In this document: positions 17,201-25,042 of the stretch, one piece after another | How the letters are laid out: each line of letters begins with the position of its first letter | How positions within the stretch are numbered: the first letter of the stretch is position 1 | Assembly: GCF_029813775.1 (NCBI RefSeq) | Contig: NZ_JARVKW010000011.1 | Location: forward strand, 62,001-126,000 | Direction of reading: 5' to 3' | DNA length: 64,000 bases | DNA from: Streptomyces sp. DH24 | GTDB lineage: Bacteria; Actinomycetota; Actinomycetes; Streptomycetales; Streptomycetaceae | The notes under the pieces: generated by a model | What the model saw: the letters and a program-made list of their open reading frames with translations, nothing else | Database searches by the model: none | What the model was told of the DNA's origin: nothing | Position numbers and translations under genes: made by a program

Positions 17201-18139
17201 CCCGCCCGCCCCCTTGTCGAGGACCTTCATACCGACGCGGGCCCGGTGGGTGTGCTCGCCGGATCGCTCGTCGACGGACGCGTCCCACATCACGGGGGCG
17301 GGCATCTCGGCGCGGGCGGCACCCGTCCTCGCGTCGCGGAAGGTGACCGAACCGTCCCCGTTCGCCTCGGCCTTGAGGCCCTCGGCCCGCACGGGCAGCG
17401 TGTAGGAGTAGGCGTGGGCGGGACGTTCCGCCACCTCCACGAATTGCTCGAAGCCGGTACGGGTAGCTTCGACGATCACATCGGCGCCGGGTACGGCGTC
17501 GTGGTATCGGGCCCGCGTGCCGTCCAGCTCGGGTTTGGGCAGGCCGCCCTTCCACTGCAGCGTGACCTGTTCCCTGCCACTGCCGAGCGTCACCAGATCC
17601 CGCGCACCGGCGCTCTGTGCGGCCCGCAGCGAGGTGGGCCGGGTGCCGCCCTTCCCGGCCAGCCGCAACCCGGCCGGATGCATCTTCGCGAAGACACCGC
17701 CGTCCGCGTCGGCAACCAGCGTGGCGTCGGCCTTGCGCCACTTGCCGTCCCGCCACACGCGCTCGGGGCCCGGCGTCAGTTCGGTGGTGAACGTGCCGTC
17801 GGGGTTGGCGACGGTGCGACTGGTCTCGGTGGTCTCGTCGGTGACGGTGACCTTTCCGCCGGTCTTCTCGGCGCGCAGCAGGGCCCACGCCTTGGAGCCC
17901 TCGGCGTGCTTCGCGGCCCAGGCGAGGTCGGACGCGAGGACGTCCTTGGCGCTGGGGTTGTTCGCGGTGGCGGTGGCGGTGGCGGGCCGCTTCCCGTCCT
18001 CCGGCTCCGCCGCCGGTGCGGCGACGGCCGACCGGCCGGCCAGGAGGGCTGCCTCGGTGGTGAGTAACAGGGCTGCGGCCAGGGCGACCTGACGTCTGCG
18101 GCGCCCCTGCGGGAAGCGCCTGGATCTGAGCTCGGACAA
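14297..18139 (-). CDS. Large secreted protein: DNRLRE-type region plus NucA/NucB-like nuclease C-terminus
   Basis: About 1280 residues. I prefer the TTG at 18139 (GAGAGGG 8 bases upstream) to the in-frame TTG at 18175, which lacks a ribosome site. N-terminus: RRFPQGRRRRQ, then a hydrophobic run ending AVAAPA, a Sec signal peptide. Residues of about 330-520 form a DNRLRE-type beta region (FDTYVQQ, RSFITWNTSAIQDALI). Two fibronectin-like segments follow (about 540-760). The C-terminus carries CDEFPFSSTYQS (about 1155) and GFLKKFRILDQDSYYV, matching NucA/NucB deoxyribonuclease domains. It is probably an exported or surface nuclease. No RHS repeats are seen. Possible partner: the SUKH-family gene. 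Confidence 0.75.
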   Translation of the reverse strand: MSELRSRRFPQGRRRRQVALAAALLLTTEAALLAGRSAVAAPAAEPEDGKRPATATATANNPSAKDVLASDLAWAAKHAEGSKAWALLRAEKTGGKVTVTDETTETSRTVANPDGTFTTELTPGPERVWRDGKWRKADATLVADADGGVFAKMHPAGLRLAGKGGTRPTSLRAAQSAGARDLVTLGSGREQVTLQWKGGLPKPELDGTRARYHDAVPGADVIVEATRTGFEQFVEVAERPAHAYSYTLPVRAEGLKAEANGDGSVTFRDARTGAARAEMPAPVMWDASVDERSGEHTHRARVGMKVLDKGAGGIDLVVTPSEDFLNDPDTVYPVTIDPSTSALASTFDTYVQQGETVDWSGDAELDLGNPGTRNADGTPRTARSFITWNTSAIQDALIVDTNLALWNFHSGNTDCSAQSWTVWDTSASSTSSRWTSQPTWNQQYHSSTQTKGSPDCAATQPDGWINADVDALVQTWASAKATRGHMGLRAATDDVKAWKRVNSANATSNQPKLSVTYNYRPSDGTARQAGPPFKSYGGVWAVDSTTPTLRDTVTDPDGDKVNVTFQVYDAATNTPITTPAGEGLIVSGFVDSGKPASVTVPAGQLRDGRTYKFRTNAYDGTHYNLSWSSWTQFVVDTTAPGEPQSIVSSTYPENWGGPSGVAGGFDVTTGAPDAAEVRFRVDPYEDDPATHGWSTVRTTTGTTRALAPDAAYTVIPTADGNHAVETQTVDRAGNAGPIKDYGFTSGTRDYNRPQKIDIALPPLDKDALAPNQPNSPQAAGIPGFKPLSAPRTVRSENAEVTITPKKRQSLEGTRASARARMTRAASYPDPVITDAWCQPSLYGEAQKSLMSRTEACLFYDLHYTAKATFSDGTLPVEYSAHFEVAYQIKVDVQGNSIKTWIELNPISNSFPAEDRAVLFGDGNPNAMIDNMCFSDGCATDGGDRSQENFDFYNDLSWDGGMEGNQPRDTHMATGTASHTWNGSVDNASGSRDVDLSKTMPVYFIANPETEVTPPMGLNGKRGEWEDRGPGTSPWVYVRCDKVPANGATSGCVLPQYYPKYTFNTAKYPAAAAHVWLIQNKSKVNGSGKSIYDPLRYLPSKARNETNYERDYNRDRVMCPKYTGPRMDGWVPQKRFAKHKWTALHPEIIEGAPETISCDEFPFSSTYQSPGVPVVNGGTNTAGKNGGAECIQTVAAKTDDGSEHLLDDTRYDAPTFDEKCGRSSMSLKVNSGSMETDSFYEGFLKKFRILDQDSYYVDPGNSWFAGCDPTKATLVCTMAKP

Positions 18140-18852
18140 CGTTTTCGTCCCTCTCTCGATCGAGCCGGACGGCAAGATCGACGGGCAACGCTATAGGGGA
18201 TCCGTGGTTCATCCAGGGCTGGAATGAGAGGTTCCGTGTGATCATGATCATGGTTATATGGGTGAGATCGTGAATGCGCCAAAGATGCGGATGCCTGCGC
18301 AGGCAGTGGGTCGAGGCGGTGGACGCCGGCGGCGGCGAAGTCGCCGGGACGCACCGCGCAGGCTCCGCCGTGGCGCATGCGGCAGCCGCTCAGCACATCG
18401 GTGACCGGCAGGAAGCCGTTGCCGCCGGCGGTGCGTCTCCGGTGCGGCTGCTCGGGGGAGAGTGACCCGGGCGCCGTACCTGCTCCCCGTCCGGCCCGTC
18501 GCTTTGTCCGCCCCTGTCGCGCCGCTTCCGGAACGTGCTCCGAGCGGGCAGGAAACGGGCACGTGGGAGGCCGATACGGAGCCTGCGCGGACCCCCGTGC
18601 GCGGGGCTCGTGCGGCATTCTGGGCTCCCGGCCGATCATCGCCGACGCGCGCGCGTTCGTGCGGAGTCAAGGGTTCTGGTGGAGTTGTGGCCTGTTCACC
18701 TCGCCGGCACATGCGTTCATGTCCGGGGCATCTCGCCGTGACCGGGTCCGTCCCGGGACCCGGCCGGTGCCACGTGCGCGGTGGAATCCCTACTCCTCGG
18801 CGCGTGAGCATGGTTGACGGGGCGACAGGACGACGGCGAGGGCGGGGCGGGC
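18140..18852. other. Intergenic stretch with leftward promoter, otherwise empty
   Basis: About 710 bases. It holds the promoter candidate for the nuclease gene and a perfect TGATCATGATCA palindrome at 18239-18250. The remainder (18300-18850) shows no gene. Confidence 0.5.
18253..18282 (-). promoter_or_regulatory. Candidate promoter of the secreted nuclease gene
   Basis: On the minus strand TTGGCG (18282-18277) and TATAAC (18258-18253) are separated by 18 bases, close to the vegetative consensus, about 115 bases before the preferred TTG. The local drop in GC supports it. The palindrome TGATCATGATCA just downstream could be an operator. Confidence 0.4.
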
Positions 18853-19307
18853 GTGACGGAACCGCTGGAGAAGCGGCTGGAGAAGGCGATGGCCGAACTC
18901 CAGGCGCCCAGGAGGCGGTCGCGCGCACCGAGCGCGAGCTGCGGCAGGCGTCGTTCGCGGTGCTCTCCTCCGACCGCGCGGTCCGCGCCACCGTGGGCCC
19001 CAAGGGGAGCTGACCGGGGTCGAGTTCCTGGAGGACAAGTACCGGGACATGTCTCCGCAGGAGCTGGCCGCCAGTGTCCTGGAGGCGGCGAGCGCGGCGC
19101 GCGTGCAGATGAACCGGCACGTGATGAAAGCGATGGCCGCCCTTCACCGAACCCAGCAGCAACCTGCTCGAGTTGAAGGGTCTCGAGCTGGACTGGGAGC
19201 GGATCTTCGGCCCCGAGGTGCTGCGCGAGGACGACGAGGACACCGCGCGCGGCGGTCGGACCACCCCCGCCTGGCGGGACGCGCTCGGTGAGGAGGGGGA
19301 GGGCTGA
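18853..19307 (+). pseudogene. YbaB/EbfC-family nucleoid-associated protein gene, multiply frameshifted
   Basis: Joining frames gives a coherent YbaB-like protein. It begins TEPLEKRLEKAMAELQA at the GTG 18853, continues RTERELRQASFAVLSSDRAV, then LTGVEFLEDKYRDMSPQELA, then NLLELKGLELDWERIFGPEV to a stop at 19307. Frame changes fall near 18906, 19010 and 19143, each explained by one or two lost or added bases. YbaB relatives commonly sit in actinobacterial type VII secretion toxin loci. Confidence 0.7.
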
Positions 19308-19540
19308 CGCTGGGACAGCGGTACTACGCCGACCCACACCGCATCGAGGTGCTGGCGCGGCAGCTGGAGGAGATCGGGTGCCCTCGCCAAGAGCATGACC
19401 GAGGAGTTCCTGGACGAACTGGCCCCGACGGTCGACTGGCCCGGTACGAGCGGTGAGTTCGCGGAGAAGGCCAAGCCGCAGGAGTACAAGGAGCGGCAGA
19501 CCACCAAGGAGACCATGATGTCCGTCCGCGCACCTTCGCG
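19304..19540 (+). pseudogene. WXG100-like protein N-terminus, frameshifted
   Basis: Overlapping the previous stop, the sequence reads GQRYYADPHRIEVLARQLEE, shifts frame near 19377, and continues LAKSMTEEFLDELAPTVDWP and EYKERQTTKETMMSVR. This is a helical hairpin with W-x-G-like spacing, typical of WXG100 substrates. The expected start is CTG where GTG would couple to the upstream stop. After MMSVR the sequence joins something unrelated, indicating an internal deletion. Confidence 0.5.
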
Positions 19541-19915
19541 GTGCGGCTGGCGATGATGAACTTCGCCCCGGACGGCCGGCGCCCCGACGGCATCGACTGG
19601 AACGACATCCTCAGGTCCGCCGCGTTCGGCGCCGCCGTGGGCGGGCTCACCAGCATCTTCGACAGCTGGGCCAGGAACACGGCACCCGACGGCACGGCGG
19701 TGGTCCCGGTCTACACCTCCCCGCGCTACCTCCGCGCCGCGGGACCGTTCGGCTTCGCGCAGCTGCCGGTCGCCGACCTGCTCGCCCGCATCCCTCCCGG
19801 CCACGACCTGTGCCTCAACAGCTCCGCCCCGGTCAGCATGGTCCTGCCGACGACCGGCCTCGCCGAGGCGCTCAAGAACACCCGGCCGGAGGAGCCGCCC
19901 GGCACGGCCGGGTGA
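19541..19915 (+). pseudogene. Chimeric remnant: toxin-like segment fused to SseB-like domain
   Basis: A 124-residue frame whose first 35 residues (MNFAPDGRRPDGIDWNDILR) look like an interior piece of a large polymorphic toxin. The remainder (GTAVVPVYTSPRYL, LPVADLLARIPPGHDLCLNS, APVSMVLPTTGLAEAL) looks like the C-terminal part of an SseB-fold, type VII-associated protein. No ribosome site precedes it. It appears to be two gene ends joined by deletion. It could be translated, but the domain is incomplete. Confidence 0.5.
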
Positions 19916-19960
19916 GGACCACGCGGCACCGGCACTCGGGCGCAGCACGGCAGAAAGCGC

Positions 19961-19990
19961 TTCGACCGTGTCCGTGACCTCTGTTAGCGT
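19961..19990 (+). promoter_or_regulatory. Candidate promoter of the LamG-repeat gene
   Basis: TTCGAC (19961-19966) and TAGCGT (19985-19990) with an 18-base spacer lie about 50 bases before the TTG start at 20042. Confidence 0.35.
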
Positions 19991-20041
19991 CATGCGGCTC
20001 ACGCGATCCGTGGGCGTCAAGGACGAACAGAGTGGGACGAG

Positions 20042-22192
20042 TTGAGTCGAAGACGAAGAACCGGCGTTGCCCGCGTGACGGCCGTGTGCTGCGCCGCGGT
20101 GGTCGCGGCGACGGGCACGGGCCTGTCCGGGACCGCGTACGCGGCCGCGAACCTGCCCCCCGGGCAGCCGCTGGTGCGGGACCTCACGACGGGCTCCAAG
20201 GCATGCGCCTCCGGTGAGGAGCGGGCATACGTCCCGGCGCCGCCGACCCTGCGCGCCGTACTGCACGACCCGGAGGAGGACAACCAGCCCGCCGAGGCCA
20301 ACCTGGTCAAGGGCGAGTTCGAGGCATGGTGGACCGACGCCACGGGCAGCGAGCAGCGCCGCACGTACACGTCGTACGAGACGCTGTCGGGTTCGCCGCA
20401 GCAGTGGCGGATGCCGGAGGACATCCCGGCGAACACGGTCGTGTCGTGGCACGTCCGCGCGCACGACGGCACCACGGCCTCCGCCTGGAGTTCCGAAGGC
20501 GACGGTCGCGCCTGCGAGTTCGTGGTCGACGACGTCAACCCGGACAAGCCGGTCGTCACCTCCCCCGAGTTCCCGGAGGAGCAGATCTCCGACGGTGTCG
20601 GCGTGTACGGCGGCTTCACCATGGACTCGCCGTCACCGGACGTCGTCGAGTACCGGTACGAGTTCATCGGCGGGCCCTACGGCACCGCCCGGCCCGACGA
20701 ACCGGGCGGGCCCGCGACGATCCGGTTCCTGCCGCTCCAGGCCCGTCCGGACTCCTTGACCGTCCGCGCCGTCGACCGCTCCGGCCGCAGCAGCGCGACG
20801 ACGACATACCGGTTTCGCGTGAAGGCCGGGCGCGCTCCCGTCGCCCACTGGAAGCTCGACGACCCCGCCGGTTCCACCAGTGCCGCCGCAGAGGCGGGCA
20901 CCGCTGCGCGTGCCGGCTCCGGCGTCACCTTCGGCGGCCCGGCGCCCCGCGGCACCGACACCGGCGCGACCGCCGCGCTCAACGGCAGCAGCCACGGTTT
21001 CCTCACGCCCGGCGTCCCGGCCGTCGACACCGCCGGCACCTTCGCCGTCAGCGCCTGGGTGCGCCCCGCGCAGACCGACCGGACCATGACGGTCGCCAGC
21101 CAGGACGCGGGCGGGACGGCGGCCTTCCGCCTCGGTCTGACCAGCCGGAAATCCGGCCCCGCATGGTCGTTCGCCCTCGGTGACGCAAGGGTGTCGGGCG
21201 GCGTCCCGGAGACCGGTGAATGGGCCCACCTGCTCGGCCTCTACGACGAGGAGACCGGCAGGGCCCGCCTGTACGTCAACGGCCACGCGACAGGCACCGA
21301 CACCGAGGCGGCCCCCACCGGGACGAGCGGCGCGTTCCAGATCGGCCGCGCCCGCAGCGGGGACCATTACCACGCACGCTGGCACGGCGACATCGGTGAC
21401 GTACGGGCCCACGACCGGGTCGTGGTGCCGGCGGAGGTCGCCGAAACGGCTTACCGCACCCCTCAGTTGCTGGGGCACTGGTCGCTGGAGACCGCGACGG
21501 ACGGTGCCAGCCCGGAGCAGACGGACGGGGCACCGCTGCGGCTCGGCGACGGGGCGACGATCTACCGCGATCCCAACGACAACTGCATCCCGGACTTCGA
21601 TCCCGACTGCGCCTACGTGCCGCCCGCCCTGGTCGGCGACGGGCATCTGCGGCTGGACGGCGAGACCGGGCACGCGGTGTCCGAGGGCCCGGTGGTGGAC
21701 ACCGGTGACAGCTTCACCCTCGGGGTGGTCGTGCGACTGGCGGACGCCGAACCGGCGCACCCGATGACCGTGCTGTCCCAGGCCGGGAAGCACACCGACG
21801 CGTTCAAGGTGCGCTACGAACCGTCGCGGCACCAATGGCAGTTGATCATGCCGGAGCGTGACCAGGCGGGCGCCCCCGAGACCGTGGTCTCCCACATCGA
21901 GTCGGCGGACGGCGGCGAGGGGCCTGGCCACCACCTCGCCGTGGTCTACGACGACGCCACCGACAGGGTCAGACTGTTCCTGGACGGCTACACCAACGAC
22001 CGGGCCACCGGGACCGTCCCGAACGGCTGGAGCAGCTCCGGGGCCCTCCAGATCGGCCGGGGCCAGGCCGGTGACGGCTGGGGCGAGTACCTGCACGGCG
22101 ACGTGGACGAGGTGCAGGCGTACGCCGGCGCACTGAAGGACAGCGCGATCCTCGGCCTGGGCTGGGGGACGGACCCCTGCGTCGAGTGCTAG
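20042..22192 (+). CDS. Secreted LamG-like jelly-roll repeat protein
   Basis: A 716-residue exported protein. The TTG at 20042 starts SRRRRTGVARV and a hydrophobic stretch ending GTAYAA, a signal peptide with an AxA site. Residues 35-260 contain fibronectin-like beta segments (VSWHVRAHDGTTASAWSSEG). Two laminin-G/concanavalin-like domains follow (about 265-460, VAHWKLDD through DIGDVRAHDRVV; about 475-700, LLGHWSLE through GDVDEVQAYAG). It ends TDPCVEC. Long RHS toxins in Streptomyces often begin with this architecture; here the gene stops after the LamG repeats, so it is either a stand-alone adhesin-like protein or a shortened relative. A decayed type VII-linked locus lies directly upstream. 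Confidence 0.8.
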   Translation: MSRRRRTGVARVTAVCCAAVVAATGTGLSGTAYAAANLPPGQPLVRDLTTGSKACASGEERAYVPAPPTLRAVLHDPEEDNQPAEANLVKGEFEAWWTDATGSEQRRTYTSYETLSGSPQQWRMPEDIPANTVVSWHVRAHDGTTASAWSSEGDGRACEFVVDDVNPDKPVVTSPEFPEEQISDGVGVYGGFTMDSPSPDVVEYRYEFIGGPYGTARPDEPGGPATIRFLPLQARPDSLTVRAVDRSGRSSATTTYRFRVKAGRAPVAHWKLDDPAGSTSAAAEAGTAARAGSGVTFGGPAPRGTDTGATAALNGSSHGFLTPGVPAVDTAGTFAVSAWVRPAQTDRTMTVASQDAGGTAAFRLGLTSRKSGPAWSFALGDARVSGGVPETGEWAHLLGLYDEETGRARLYVNGHATGTDTEAAPTGTSGAFQIGRARSGDHYHARWHGDIGDVRAHDRVVVPAEVAETAYRTPQLLGHWSLETATDGASPEQTDGAPLRLGDGATIYRDPNDNCIPDFDPDCAYVPPALVGDGHLRLDGETGHAVSEGPVVDTGDSFTLGVVVRLADAEPAHPMTVLSQAGKHTDAFKVRYEPSRHQWQLIMPERDQAGAPETVVSHIESADGGEGPGHHLAVVYDDATDRVRLFLDGYTNDRATGTVPNGWSSSGALQIGRGQAGDGWGEYLHGDVDEVQAYAGALKDSAILGLGWGTDPCVEC

Positions 22193-22342
22193 GGCCTGTC
22201 CGGTCGGTCATGCCGGGACGCTCGGCGTCGGCGGCACGACGATGACGGTCGGCCGGAGGTGCCCTGGCGGCGGGCGAAGCAGGGGTCTTCTCCGGTGAGT
22301 TTGCGCACGTTCTCTCGGGGACGAAGCGTGTTGGGAGAGCGC

Positions 22343-23281
22343 TCAGGCCGCCGCGGCTCGGAACGTGCTCGGGCTCAGGCCCTTGTGGCGTTTGAACGCG
22401 GCGCTGAAGCCGAAAGCGTCGGCATAGCCGACGGACCGTGCGATCCGGGCGATGCTGAGGTCGGTGTCGGTCAGCAGCGCCTCGGCCTCGTCCATGCGGC
22501 ATTCCGTGAGGTACGTGAGGGGCGGGCGGCCCATCAGCTTGGTGAAGCGCTTGGCGAACAGTGCCCGGGAGACGCCGGCCCGAGCCGCCAGCGACGCCAC
22601 CGTCCAGGCCTCGGCGGGCCGGTCGTGGAAGGCCTGCAGGGCGGGCGCGAGGACCGGGTCGGTGAGGCCCCGGTACCAGCTGGGCGCGTCGGCGCCGGCC
22701 CGGTCGAACCAGGTGCGCAACGTGCACACCAGGGCCCAGTCCAGGAGCCGGTCCATCAGCGCCTGTGAACCGGCCGAGAGGTGGGCGGCGTCGGCGGCGG
22801 CCGTCTCCAGCCAGGCGCAGACCTCGACGTCCTCCTTGATCACCAGGACGGGCGGCAGGGCACGCAGGAGACGTTCGTGGCGGCGGCCGGAGGCGCGGTA
22901 GGCGCCCACGATCAGCGCGGTCGCCTCCTCCGAGTCGGCGCCCCAGTGGATACCGCCGAGTTCCTGGGCGGTGCACTCGGTGTCCGTGGTGAAGCAGGCG
23001 ATCTCGTACGCGGCATGGGAACTGTGGACAGTGGTCGGACGGTCCGCGAGGTGGAACGGCGCGGGGCCGCGCACGATGGCCGTGTCGCCCACGCCCACCG
23101 CTCGCTCGGTGCCGTCGGGCAGCAGCAGGGTGCCCCCGCCGCGCAGCACGCTGATCATGGTGAGCGGCGCTTCGTCGGCGAAGCGGATGGTCCAGGGCGC
23201 CGTCAGTACGGCGTGGGTGACGACCGAGCCCTCGGCCCGGATGCCGCTCAGCAGCGAACTCAGGGGATCCACGGGGCACAT
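22343..23281 (-). CDS. AraC-family regulator with cupin-type sensor domain
   Basis: A 312-residue regulator. Residues 1-190 form the AraC-type cupin seen in regulators of quinone or aldehyde stress genes (ISVLRGGGTLLLPDG, VGVGDTAIVRGP). The C-terminal 100 residues hold two helix-turn-helix motifs (WTVASLAARAGVSRALFAKR, and SIARIARSVGYADAFGFSAA followed by FKRHKGLSP). The ATG at 23281 follows GGAGATC and is preferred to an upstream frame. Divergent from an NAD(P)H oxidoreductase with 103 bases between starts, so it most likely controls that gene. Confidence 0.9.
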   Translation of the reverse strand: MCPVDPLSSLLSGIRAEGSVVTHAVLTAPWTIRFADEAPLTMISVLRGGGTLLLPDGTERAVGVGDTAIVRGPAPFHLADRPTTVHSSHAAYEIACFTTDTECTAQELGGIHWGADSEEATALIVGAYRASGRRHERLLRALPPVLVIKEDVEVCAWLETAAADAAHLSAGSQALMDRLLDWALVCTLRTWFDRAGADAPSWYRGLTDPVLAPALQAFHDRPAEAWTVASLAARAGVSRALFAKRFTKLMGRPPLTYLTECRMDEAEALLTDTDLSIARIARSVGYADAFGFSAAFKRHKGLSPSTFRAAAA

Positions 23282-23282
23282 C

Positions 23283-23330
23283 GTAGACGATCTCCTATGT
23301 TCCGGAGTGTTTCTCCCATGGATCATCTAC
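23283..23330. promoter_or_regulatory. Candidate operator in divergent promoter region
   Basis: GTAGACGAT (23283-23291) and ATCATCTAC (23322-23330) form an inverted repeat with one mismatch, 39 bases apart start to start, in the region shared by the AraC-type and oxidoreductase genes. Confidence 0.3.
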
Positions 23331-23384
23331 GTCGCCGCGGCTGTACTGGATACGTCGAATCGACCGAACCAACCGGGAGACACC

Positions 23385-24065
23385 GTGACGCAGCACGACA
23401 GCCATGCGAGGACAGCCCTCGTGGTCGTCGCACACCACCGCACCGATTCCCTCACCGCGCACACGGCCCGCCGCGCCGCCGCCCGGCTCGAAGCCGCCGG
23501 GTACCGCATCGACCTGCTCGACCTGCACGCCGAGGGGTTCGACCCGCGGATGAACGTGTCGGACCAGCCTGACTGGGGCAACAGGGAAAAGGCGTACTCG
23601 GACGAAGTGCACGCCCATATGCGGCGCATCCTCGACGCCGATGTCGTCGTCGCCGTCTTCCCGGTGTACTGGCAGAGCGTGCCCGCCCTCCTGAAGGGCT
23701 GGATCGACCGCGTATGGAACTACGGGTTCGCCTACGGCCGCAGCAAGCCCCGCCTCGCCGGCAAGCGCATGCTGTGGCTGGGCCTCGCCGGCGCCACCGC
23801 CGACGACCCCGTCGTGGAGGGGATGCAGACCGTCCTGGAAACCAATCTGAGCGAGGGCATCGCCTACTACTGCGGTTTTTCCCATTCCACCGTCGGCCTG
23901 CTCACCGACGCGGAGGAGCGCCCGCAGCGCGTCGACGCCGAAGGCAACCTGCTGATCGGCGAAGCGGTCTCGGGCGCCGAGCGGGAGGCGCAGTACGCCG
24001 ATCTCGACCGGCGTGCGGGGGAGTTCGTGGAGAAGTTCGCCGCGGAGGGACTCGTCGCGGCCTGA
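23385..24065 (+). CDS. NAD(P)H oxidoreductase, flavodoxin-like fold (MdaB/KefF type)
   Basis: A 226-residue flavoprotein. The GTG at 23385 follows GGGAGA. Motifs: ALVVVAHHRTDSLTAHTA (phosphate-binding loop), VVAVFPVYWQSVPALLKGWI followed by DRVWNYGFAYG (the flavin and active-site segment of MdaB-type quinone reductases), and WLGLAGATADD. It probably performs two-electron reduction of quinones or nitro compounds in the cytoplasm. Regulated by the divergent AraC-type gene (inference). Confidence 0.9.
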   Translation: MTQHDSHARTALVVVAHHRTDSLTAHTARRAAARLEAAGYRIDLLDLHAEGFDPRMNVSDQPDWGNREKAYSDEVHAHMRRILDADVVVAVFPVYWQSVPALLKGWIDRVWNYGFAYGRSKPRLAGKRMLWLGLAGATADDPVVEGMQTVLETNLSEGIAYYCGFSHSTVGLLTDAEERPQRVDAEGNLLIGEAVSGAEREAQYADLDRRAGEFVEKFAAEGLVAA

Positions 24066-24103
24066 CCGCCGGGGCCAGACGGCCAAACAGCCATACAGCC
24101 GTA

Positions 24104-24120
24104 CGCGGTCGTGGACCGCG
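24104..24120. terminator. Short hairpin between convergent genes
   Basis: CGCGGTC (24104-24110) pairs with GACCGCG (24114-24120). A second hairpin, GCGGCAG (24130-24136) with CTGCCGC (24141-24147), follows. Together they sit between the oxidoreductase and DUF4396 genes. Confidence 0.5.
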
Positions 24121-24288
24121 GGCCGGGCAGCGGCAGGTGGCTGCCGCCGAGGGGGCCACCGCCGCGTATGCCTGCGGGTGCGGGTGCGGACCCGGGCGGC
24201 GCCGCACGATCGAATCGTCCGGGACGGCTCCCCGTCGGTGCGCCCAGGGCAGCTGCACAGTGCGCCGGGTGGCCCGGCCCCACCGGGT

Positions 24289-24828
24289 TCAGTGGTGGGC
24301 GTGGACGACCGCGTGGCCCTTGCCGCGGCCGATCATCCACTTGTTGACCGGGGTGGTGATCACGAAGGCCACGGCGAAGCCGCCCAGCAGGGCCGACCAG
24401 AACAGCCCGTCGGACAGGTGCGCGTCCATGGCTCCCGGTGTGAGCGCGATGATGGCGTTGTCCACGAACTCCATGACGGCGATGGACACGGTGTCGGCGG
24501 CCAGCGCCACCTTGATCGCCGACTTGAGGTCCAGTCCGGCCCGGATCACCGCGAACAGGGTGAAGGAGTAGCCGAACAGGAACGCCAGCGTGATCGCCAA
24601 CGCCATGGTGGGCACGTTGGCCCAGCCCAGCGCCGTGCCGACGACCATGCCGAGGATCTCGCCGATGGCGCATCCGGTCAGGCAGTGGAGCGTCGCCTTC
24701 ACCGCCGTGGACCAGGAGGCCCCGTGACCGGCGCCGCCGTGGTGGCCACCGTGACCGGCATGAGCCGGGTGGCCCTCGTGCCCGCTGTGGTCGTGAGCGG
24801 TACTTGTGTGGTGAGCACTGTGGTCCAT
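24289..24828 (-). CDS. DUF4396 membrane protein with His-rich N-terminus
   Basis: A 179-residue protein. The first 38 residues hold about a dozen His (HDHSGHEGHPAHAGHGGHHG), a likely metal-binding tail. Four to five membrane helices follow (VKATLHCLTGCAIGEILGMV, TMALAITLAFLFGYSFTLFA, VALAADTVSIAVMEFVDNAI, ALLGGFAVAFVITTPVNKWM), with conserved Cys and Glu in the first. Start at the ATG 24828; GGAGG lies 9 bases upstream, while the ATG at 24837 abuts GGAGG and is too close. A CsoR-like palindrome about 57 bases upstream predicts copper induction. A copper-handling role is inferred; the family itself has no established function known to me. Confidence 0.85.
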   Translation of the reverse strand: MDHSAHHTSTAHDHSGHEGHPAHAGHGGHHGGAGHGASWSTAVKATLHCLTGCAIGEILGMVVGTALGWANVPTMALAITLAFLFGYSFTLFAVIRAGLDLKSAIKVALAADTVSIAVMEFVDNAIIALTPGAMDAHLSDGLFWSALLGGFAVAFVITTPVNKWMIGRGKGHAVVHAHH

Positions 24829-24884
24829 GACCTTCATCCTCCTCCGGTCCAGGCGGCCCGTGCGAGCCCCACAGCACCAACGAT

Positions 24885-24901
24885 ATACCCCCAGGGGGTA
24901 T
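24885..24901 (-). promoter_or_regulatory. CsoR-like copper-responsive operator
   Basis: ATACCCCCAGGGGGTAT is a perfect palindrome with 8-base arms, matching the TACCC/GGGTA operator core bound by actinobacterial CsoR repressors. It lies 57 bases upstream of the DUF4396 start. Confidence 0.75.
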
Positions 24902-25042
24902 TCCGCGCCCGAGTGGCGGCCGCTCTGCCCGTGGACCGGCCGCCCGCCCCGACCACGCGTCGCACGAAGGCGCGACGCGGTCCGGGGCGCGAGGGAAGGC
25001 CCGCGCCCCGAACCGCCGGACACGGATCAGGGCGGCGGCGGC

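Noticed and set aside
14639..18067. A very long plus-strand open frame (over 1100 codons) opposite the secreted nuclease gene
   Set aside because: It is the GC-driven antisense shadow of the real gene: Val/Arg/Gly-rich, without domains, and with no ribosome site.
19541..19915. Intact small gene of 124 codons
   Set aside because: It joins two unrelated partial domains and lacks a ribosome site, so it is treated as a chimeric remnant.
22193..22342. GGGCCTGTCCGG-like sequence resembling the terminus of an IS5-type element
   Set aside because: No matching opposite terminus, no transposase fragment and no target duplication could be found by eye.
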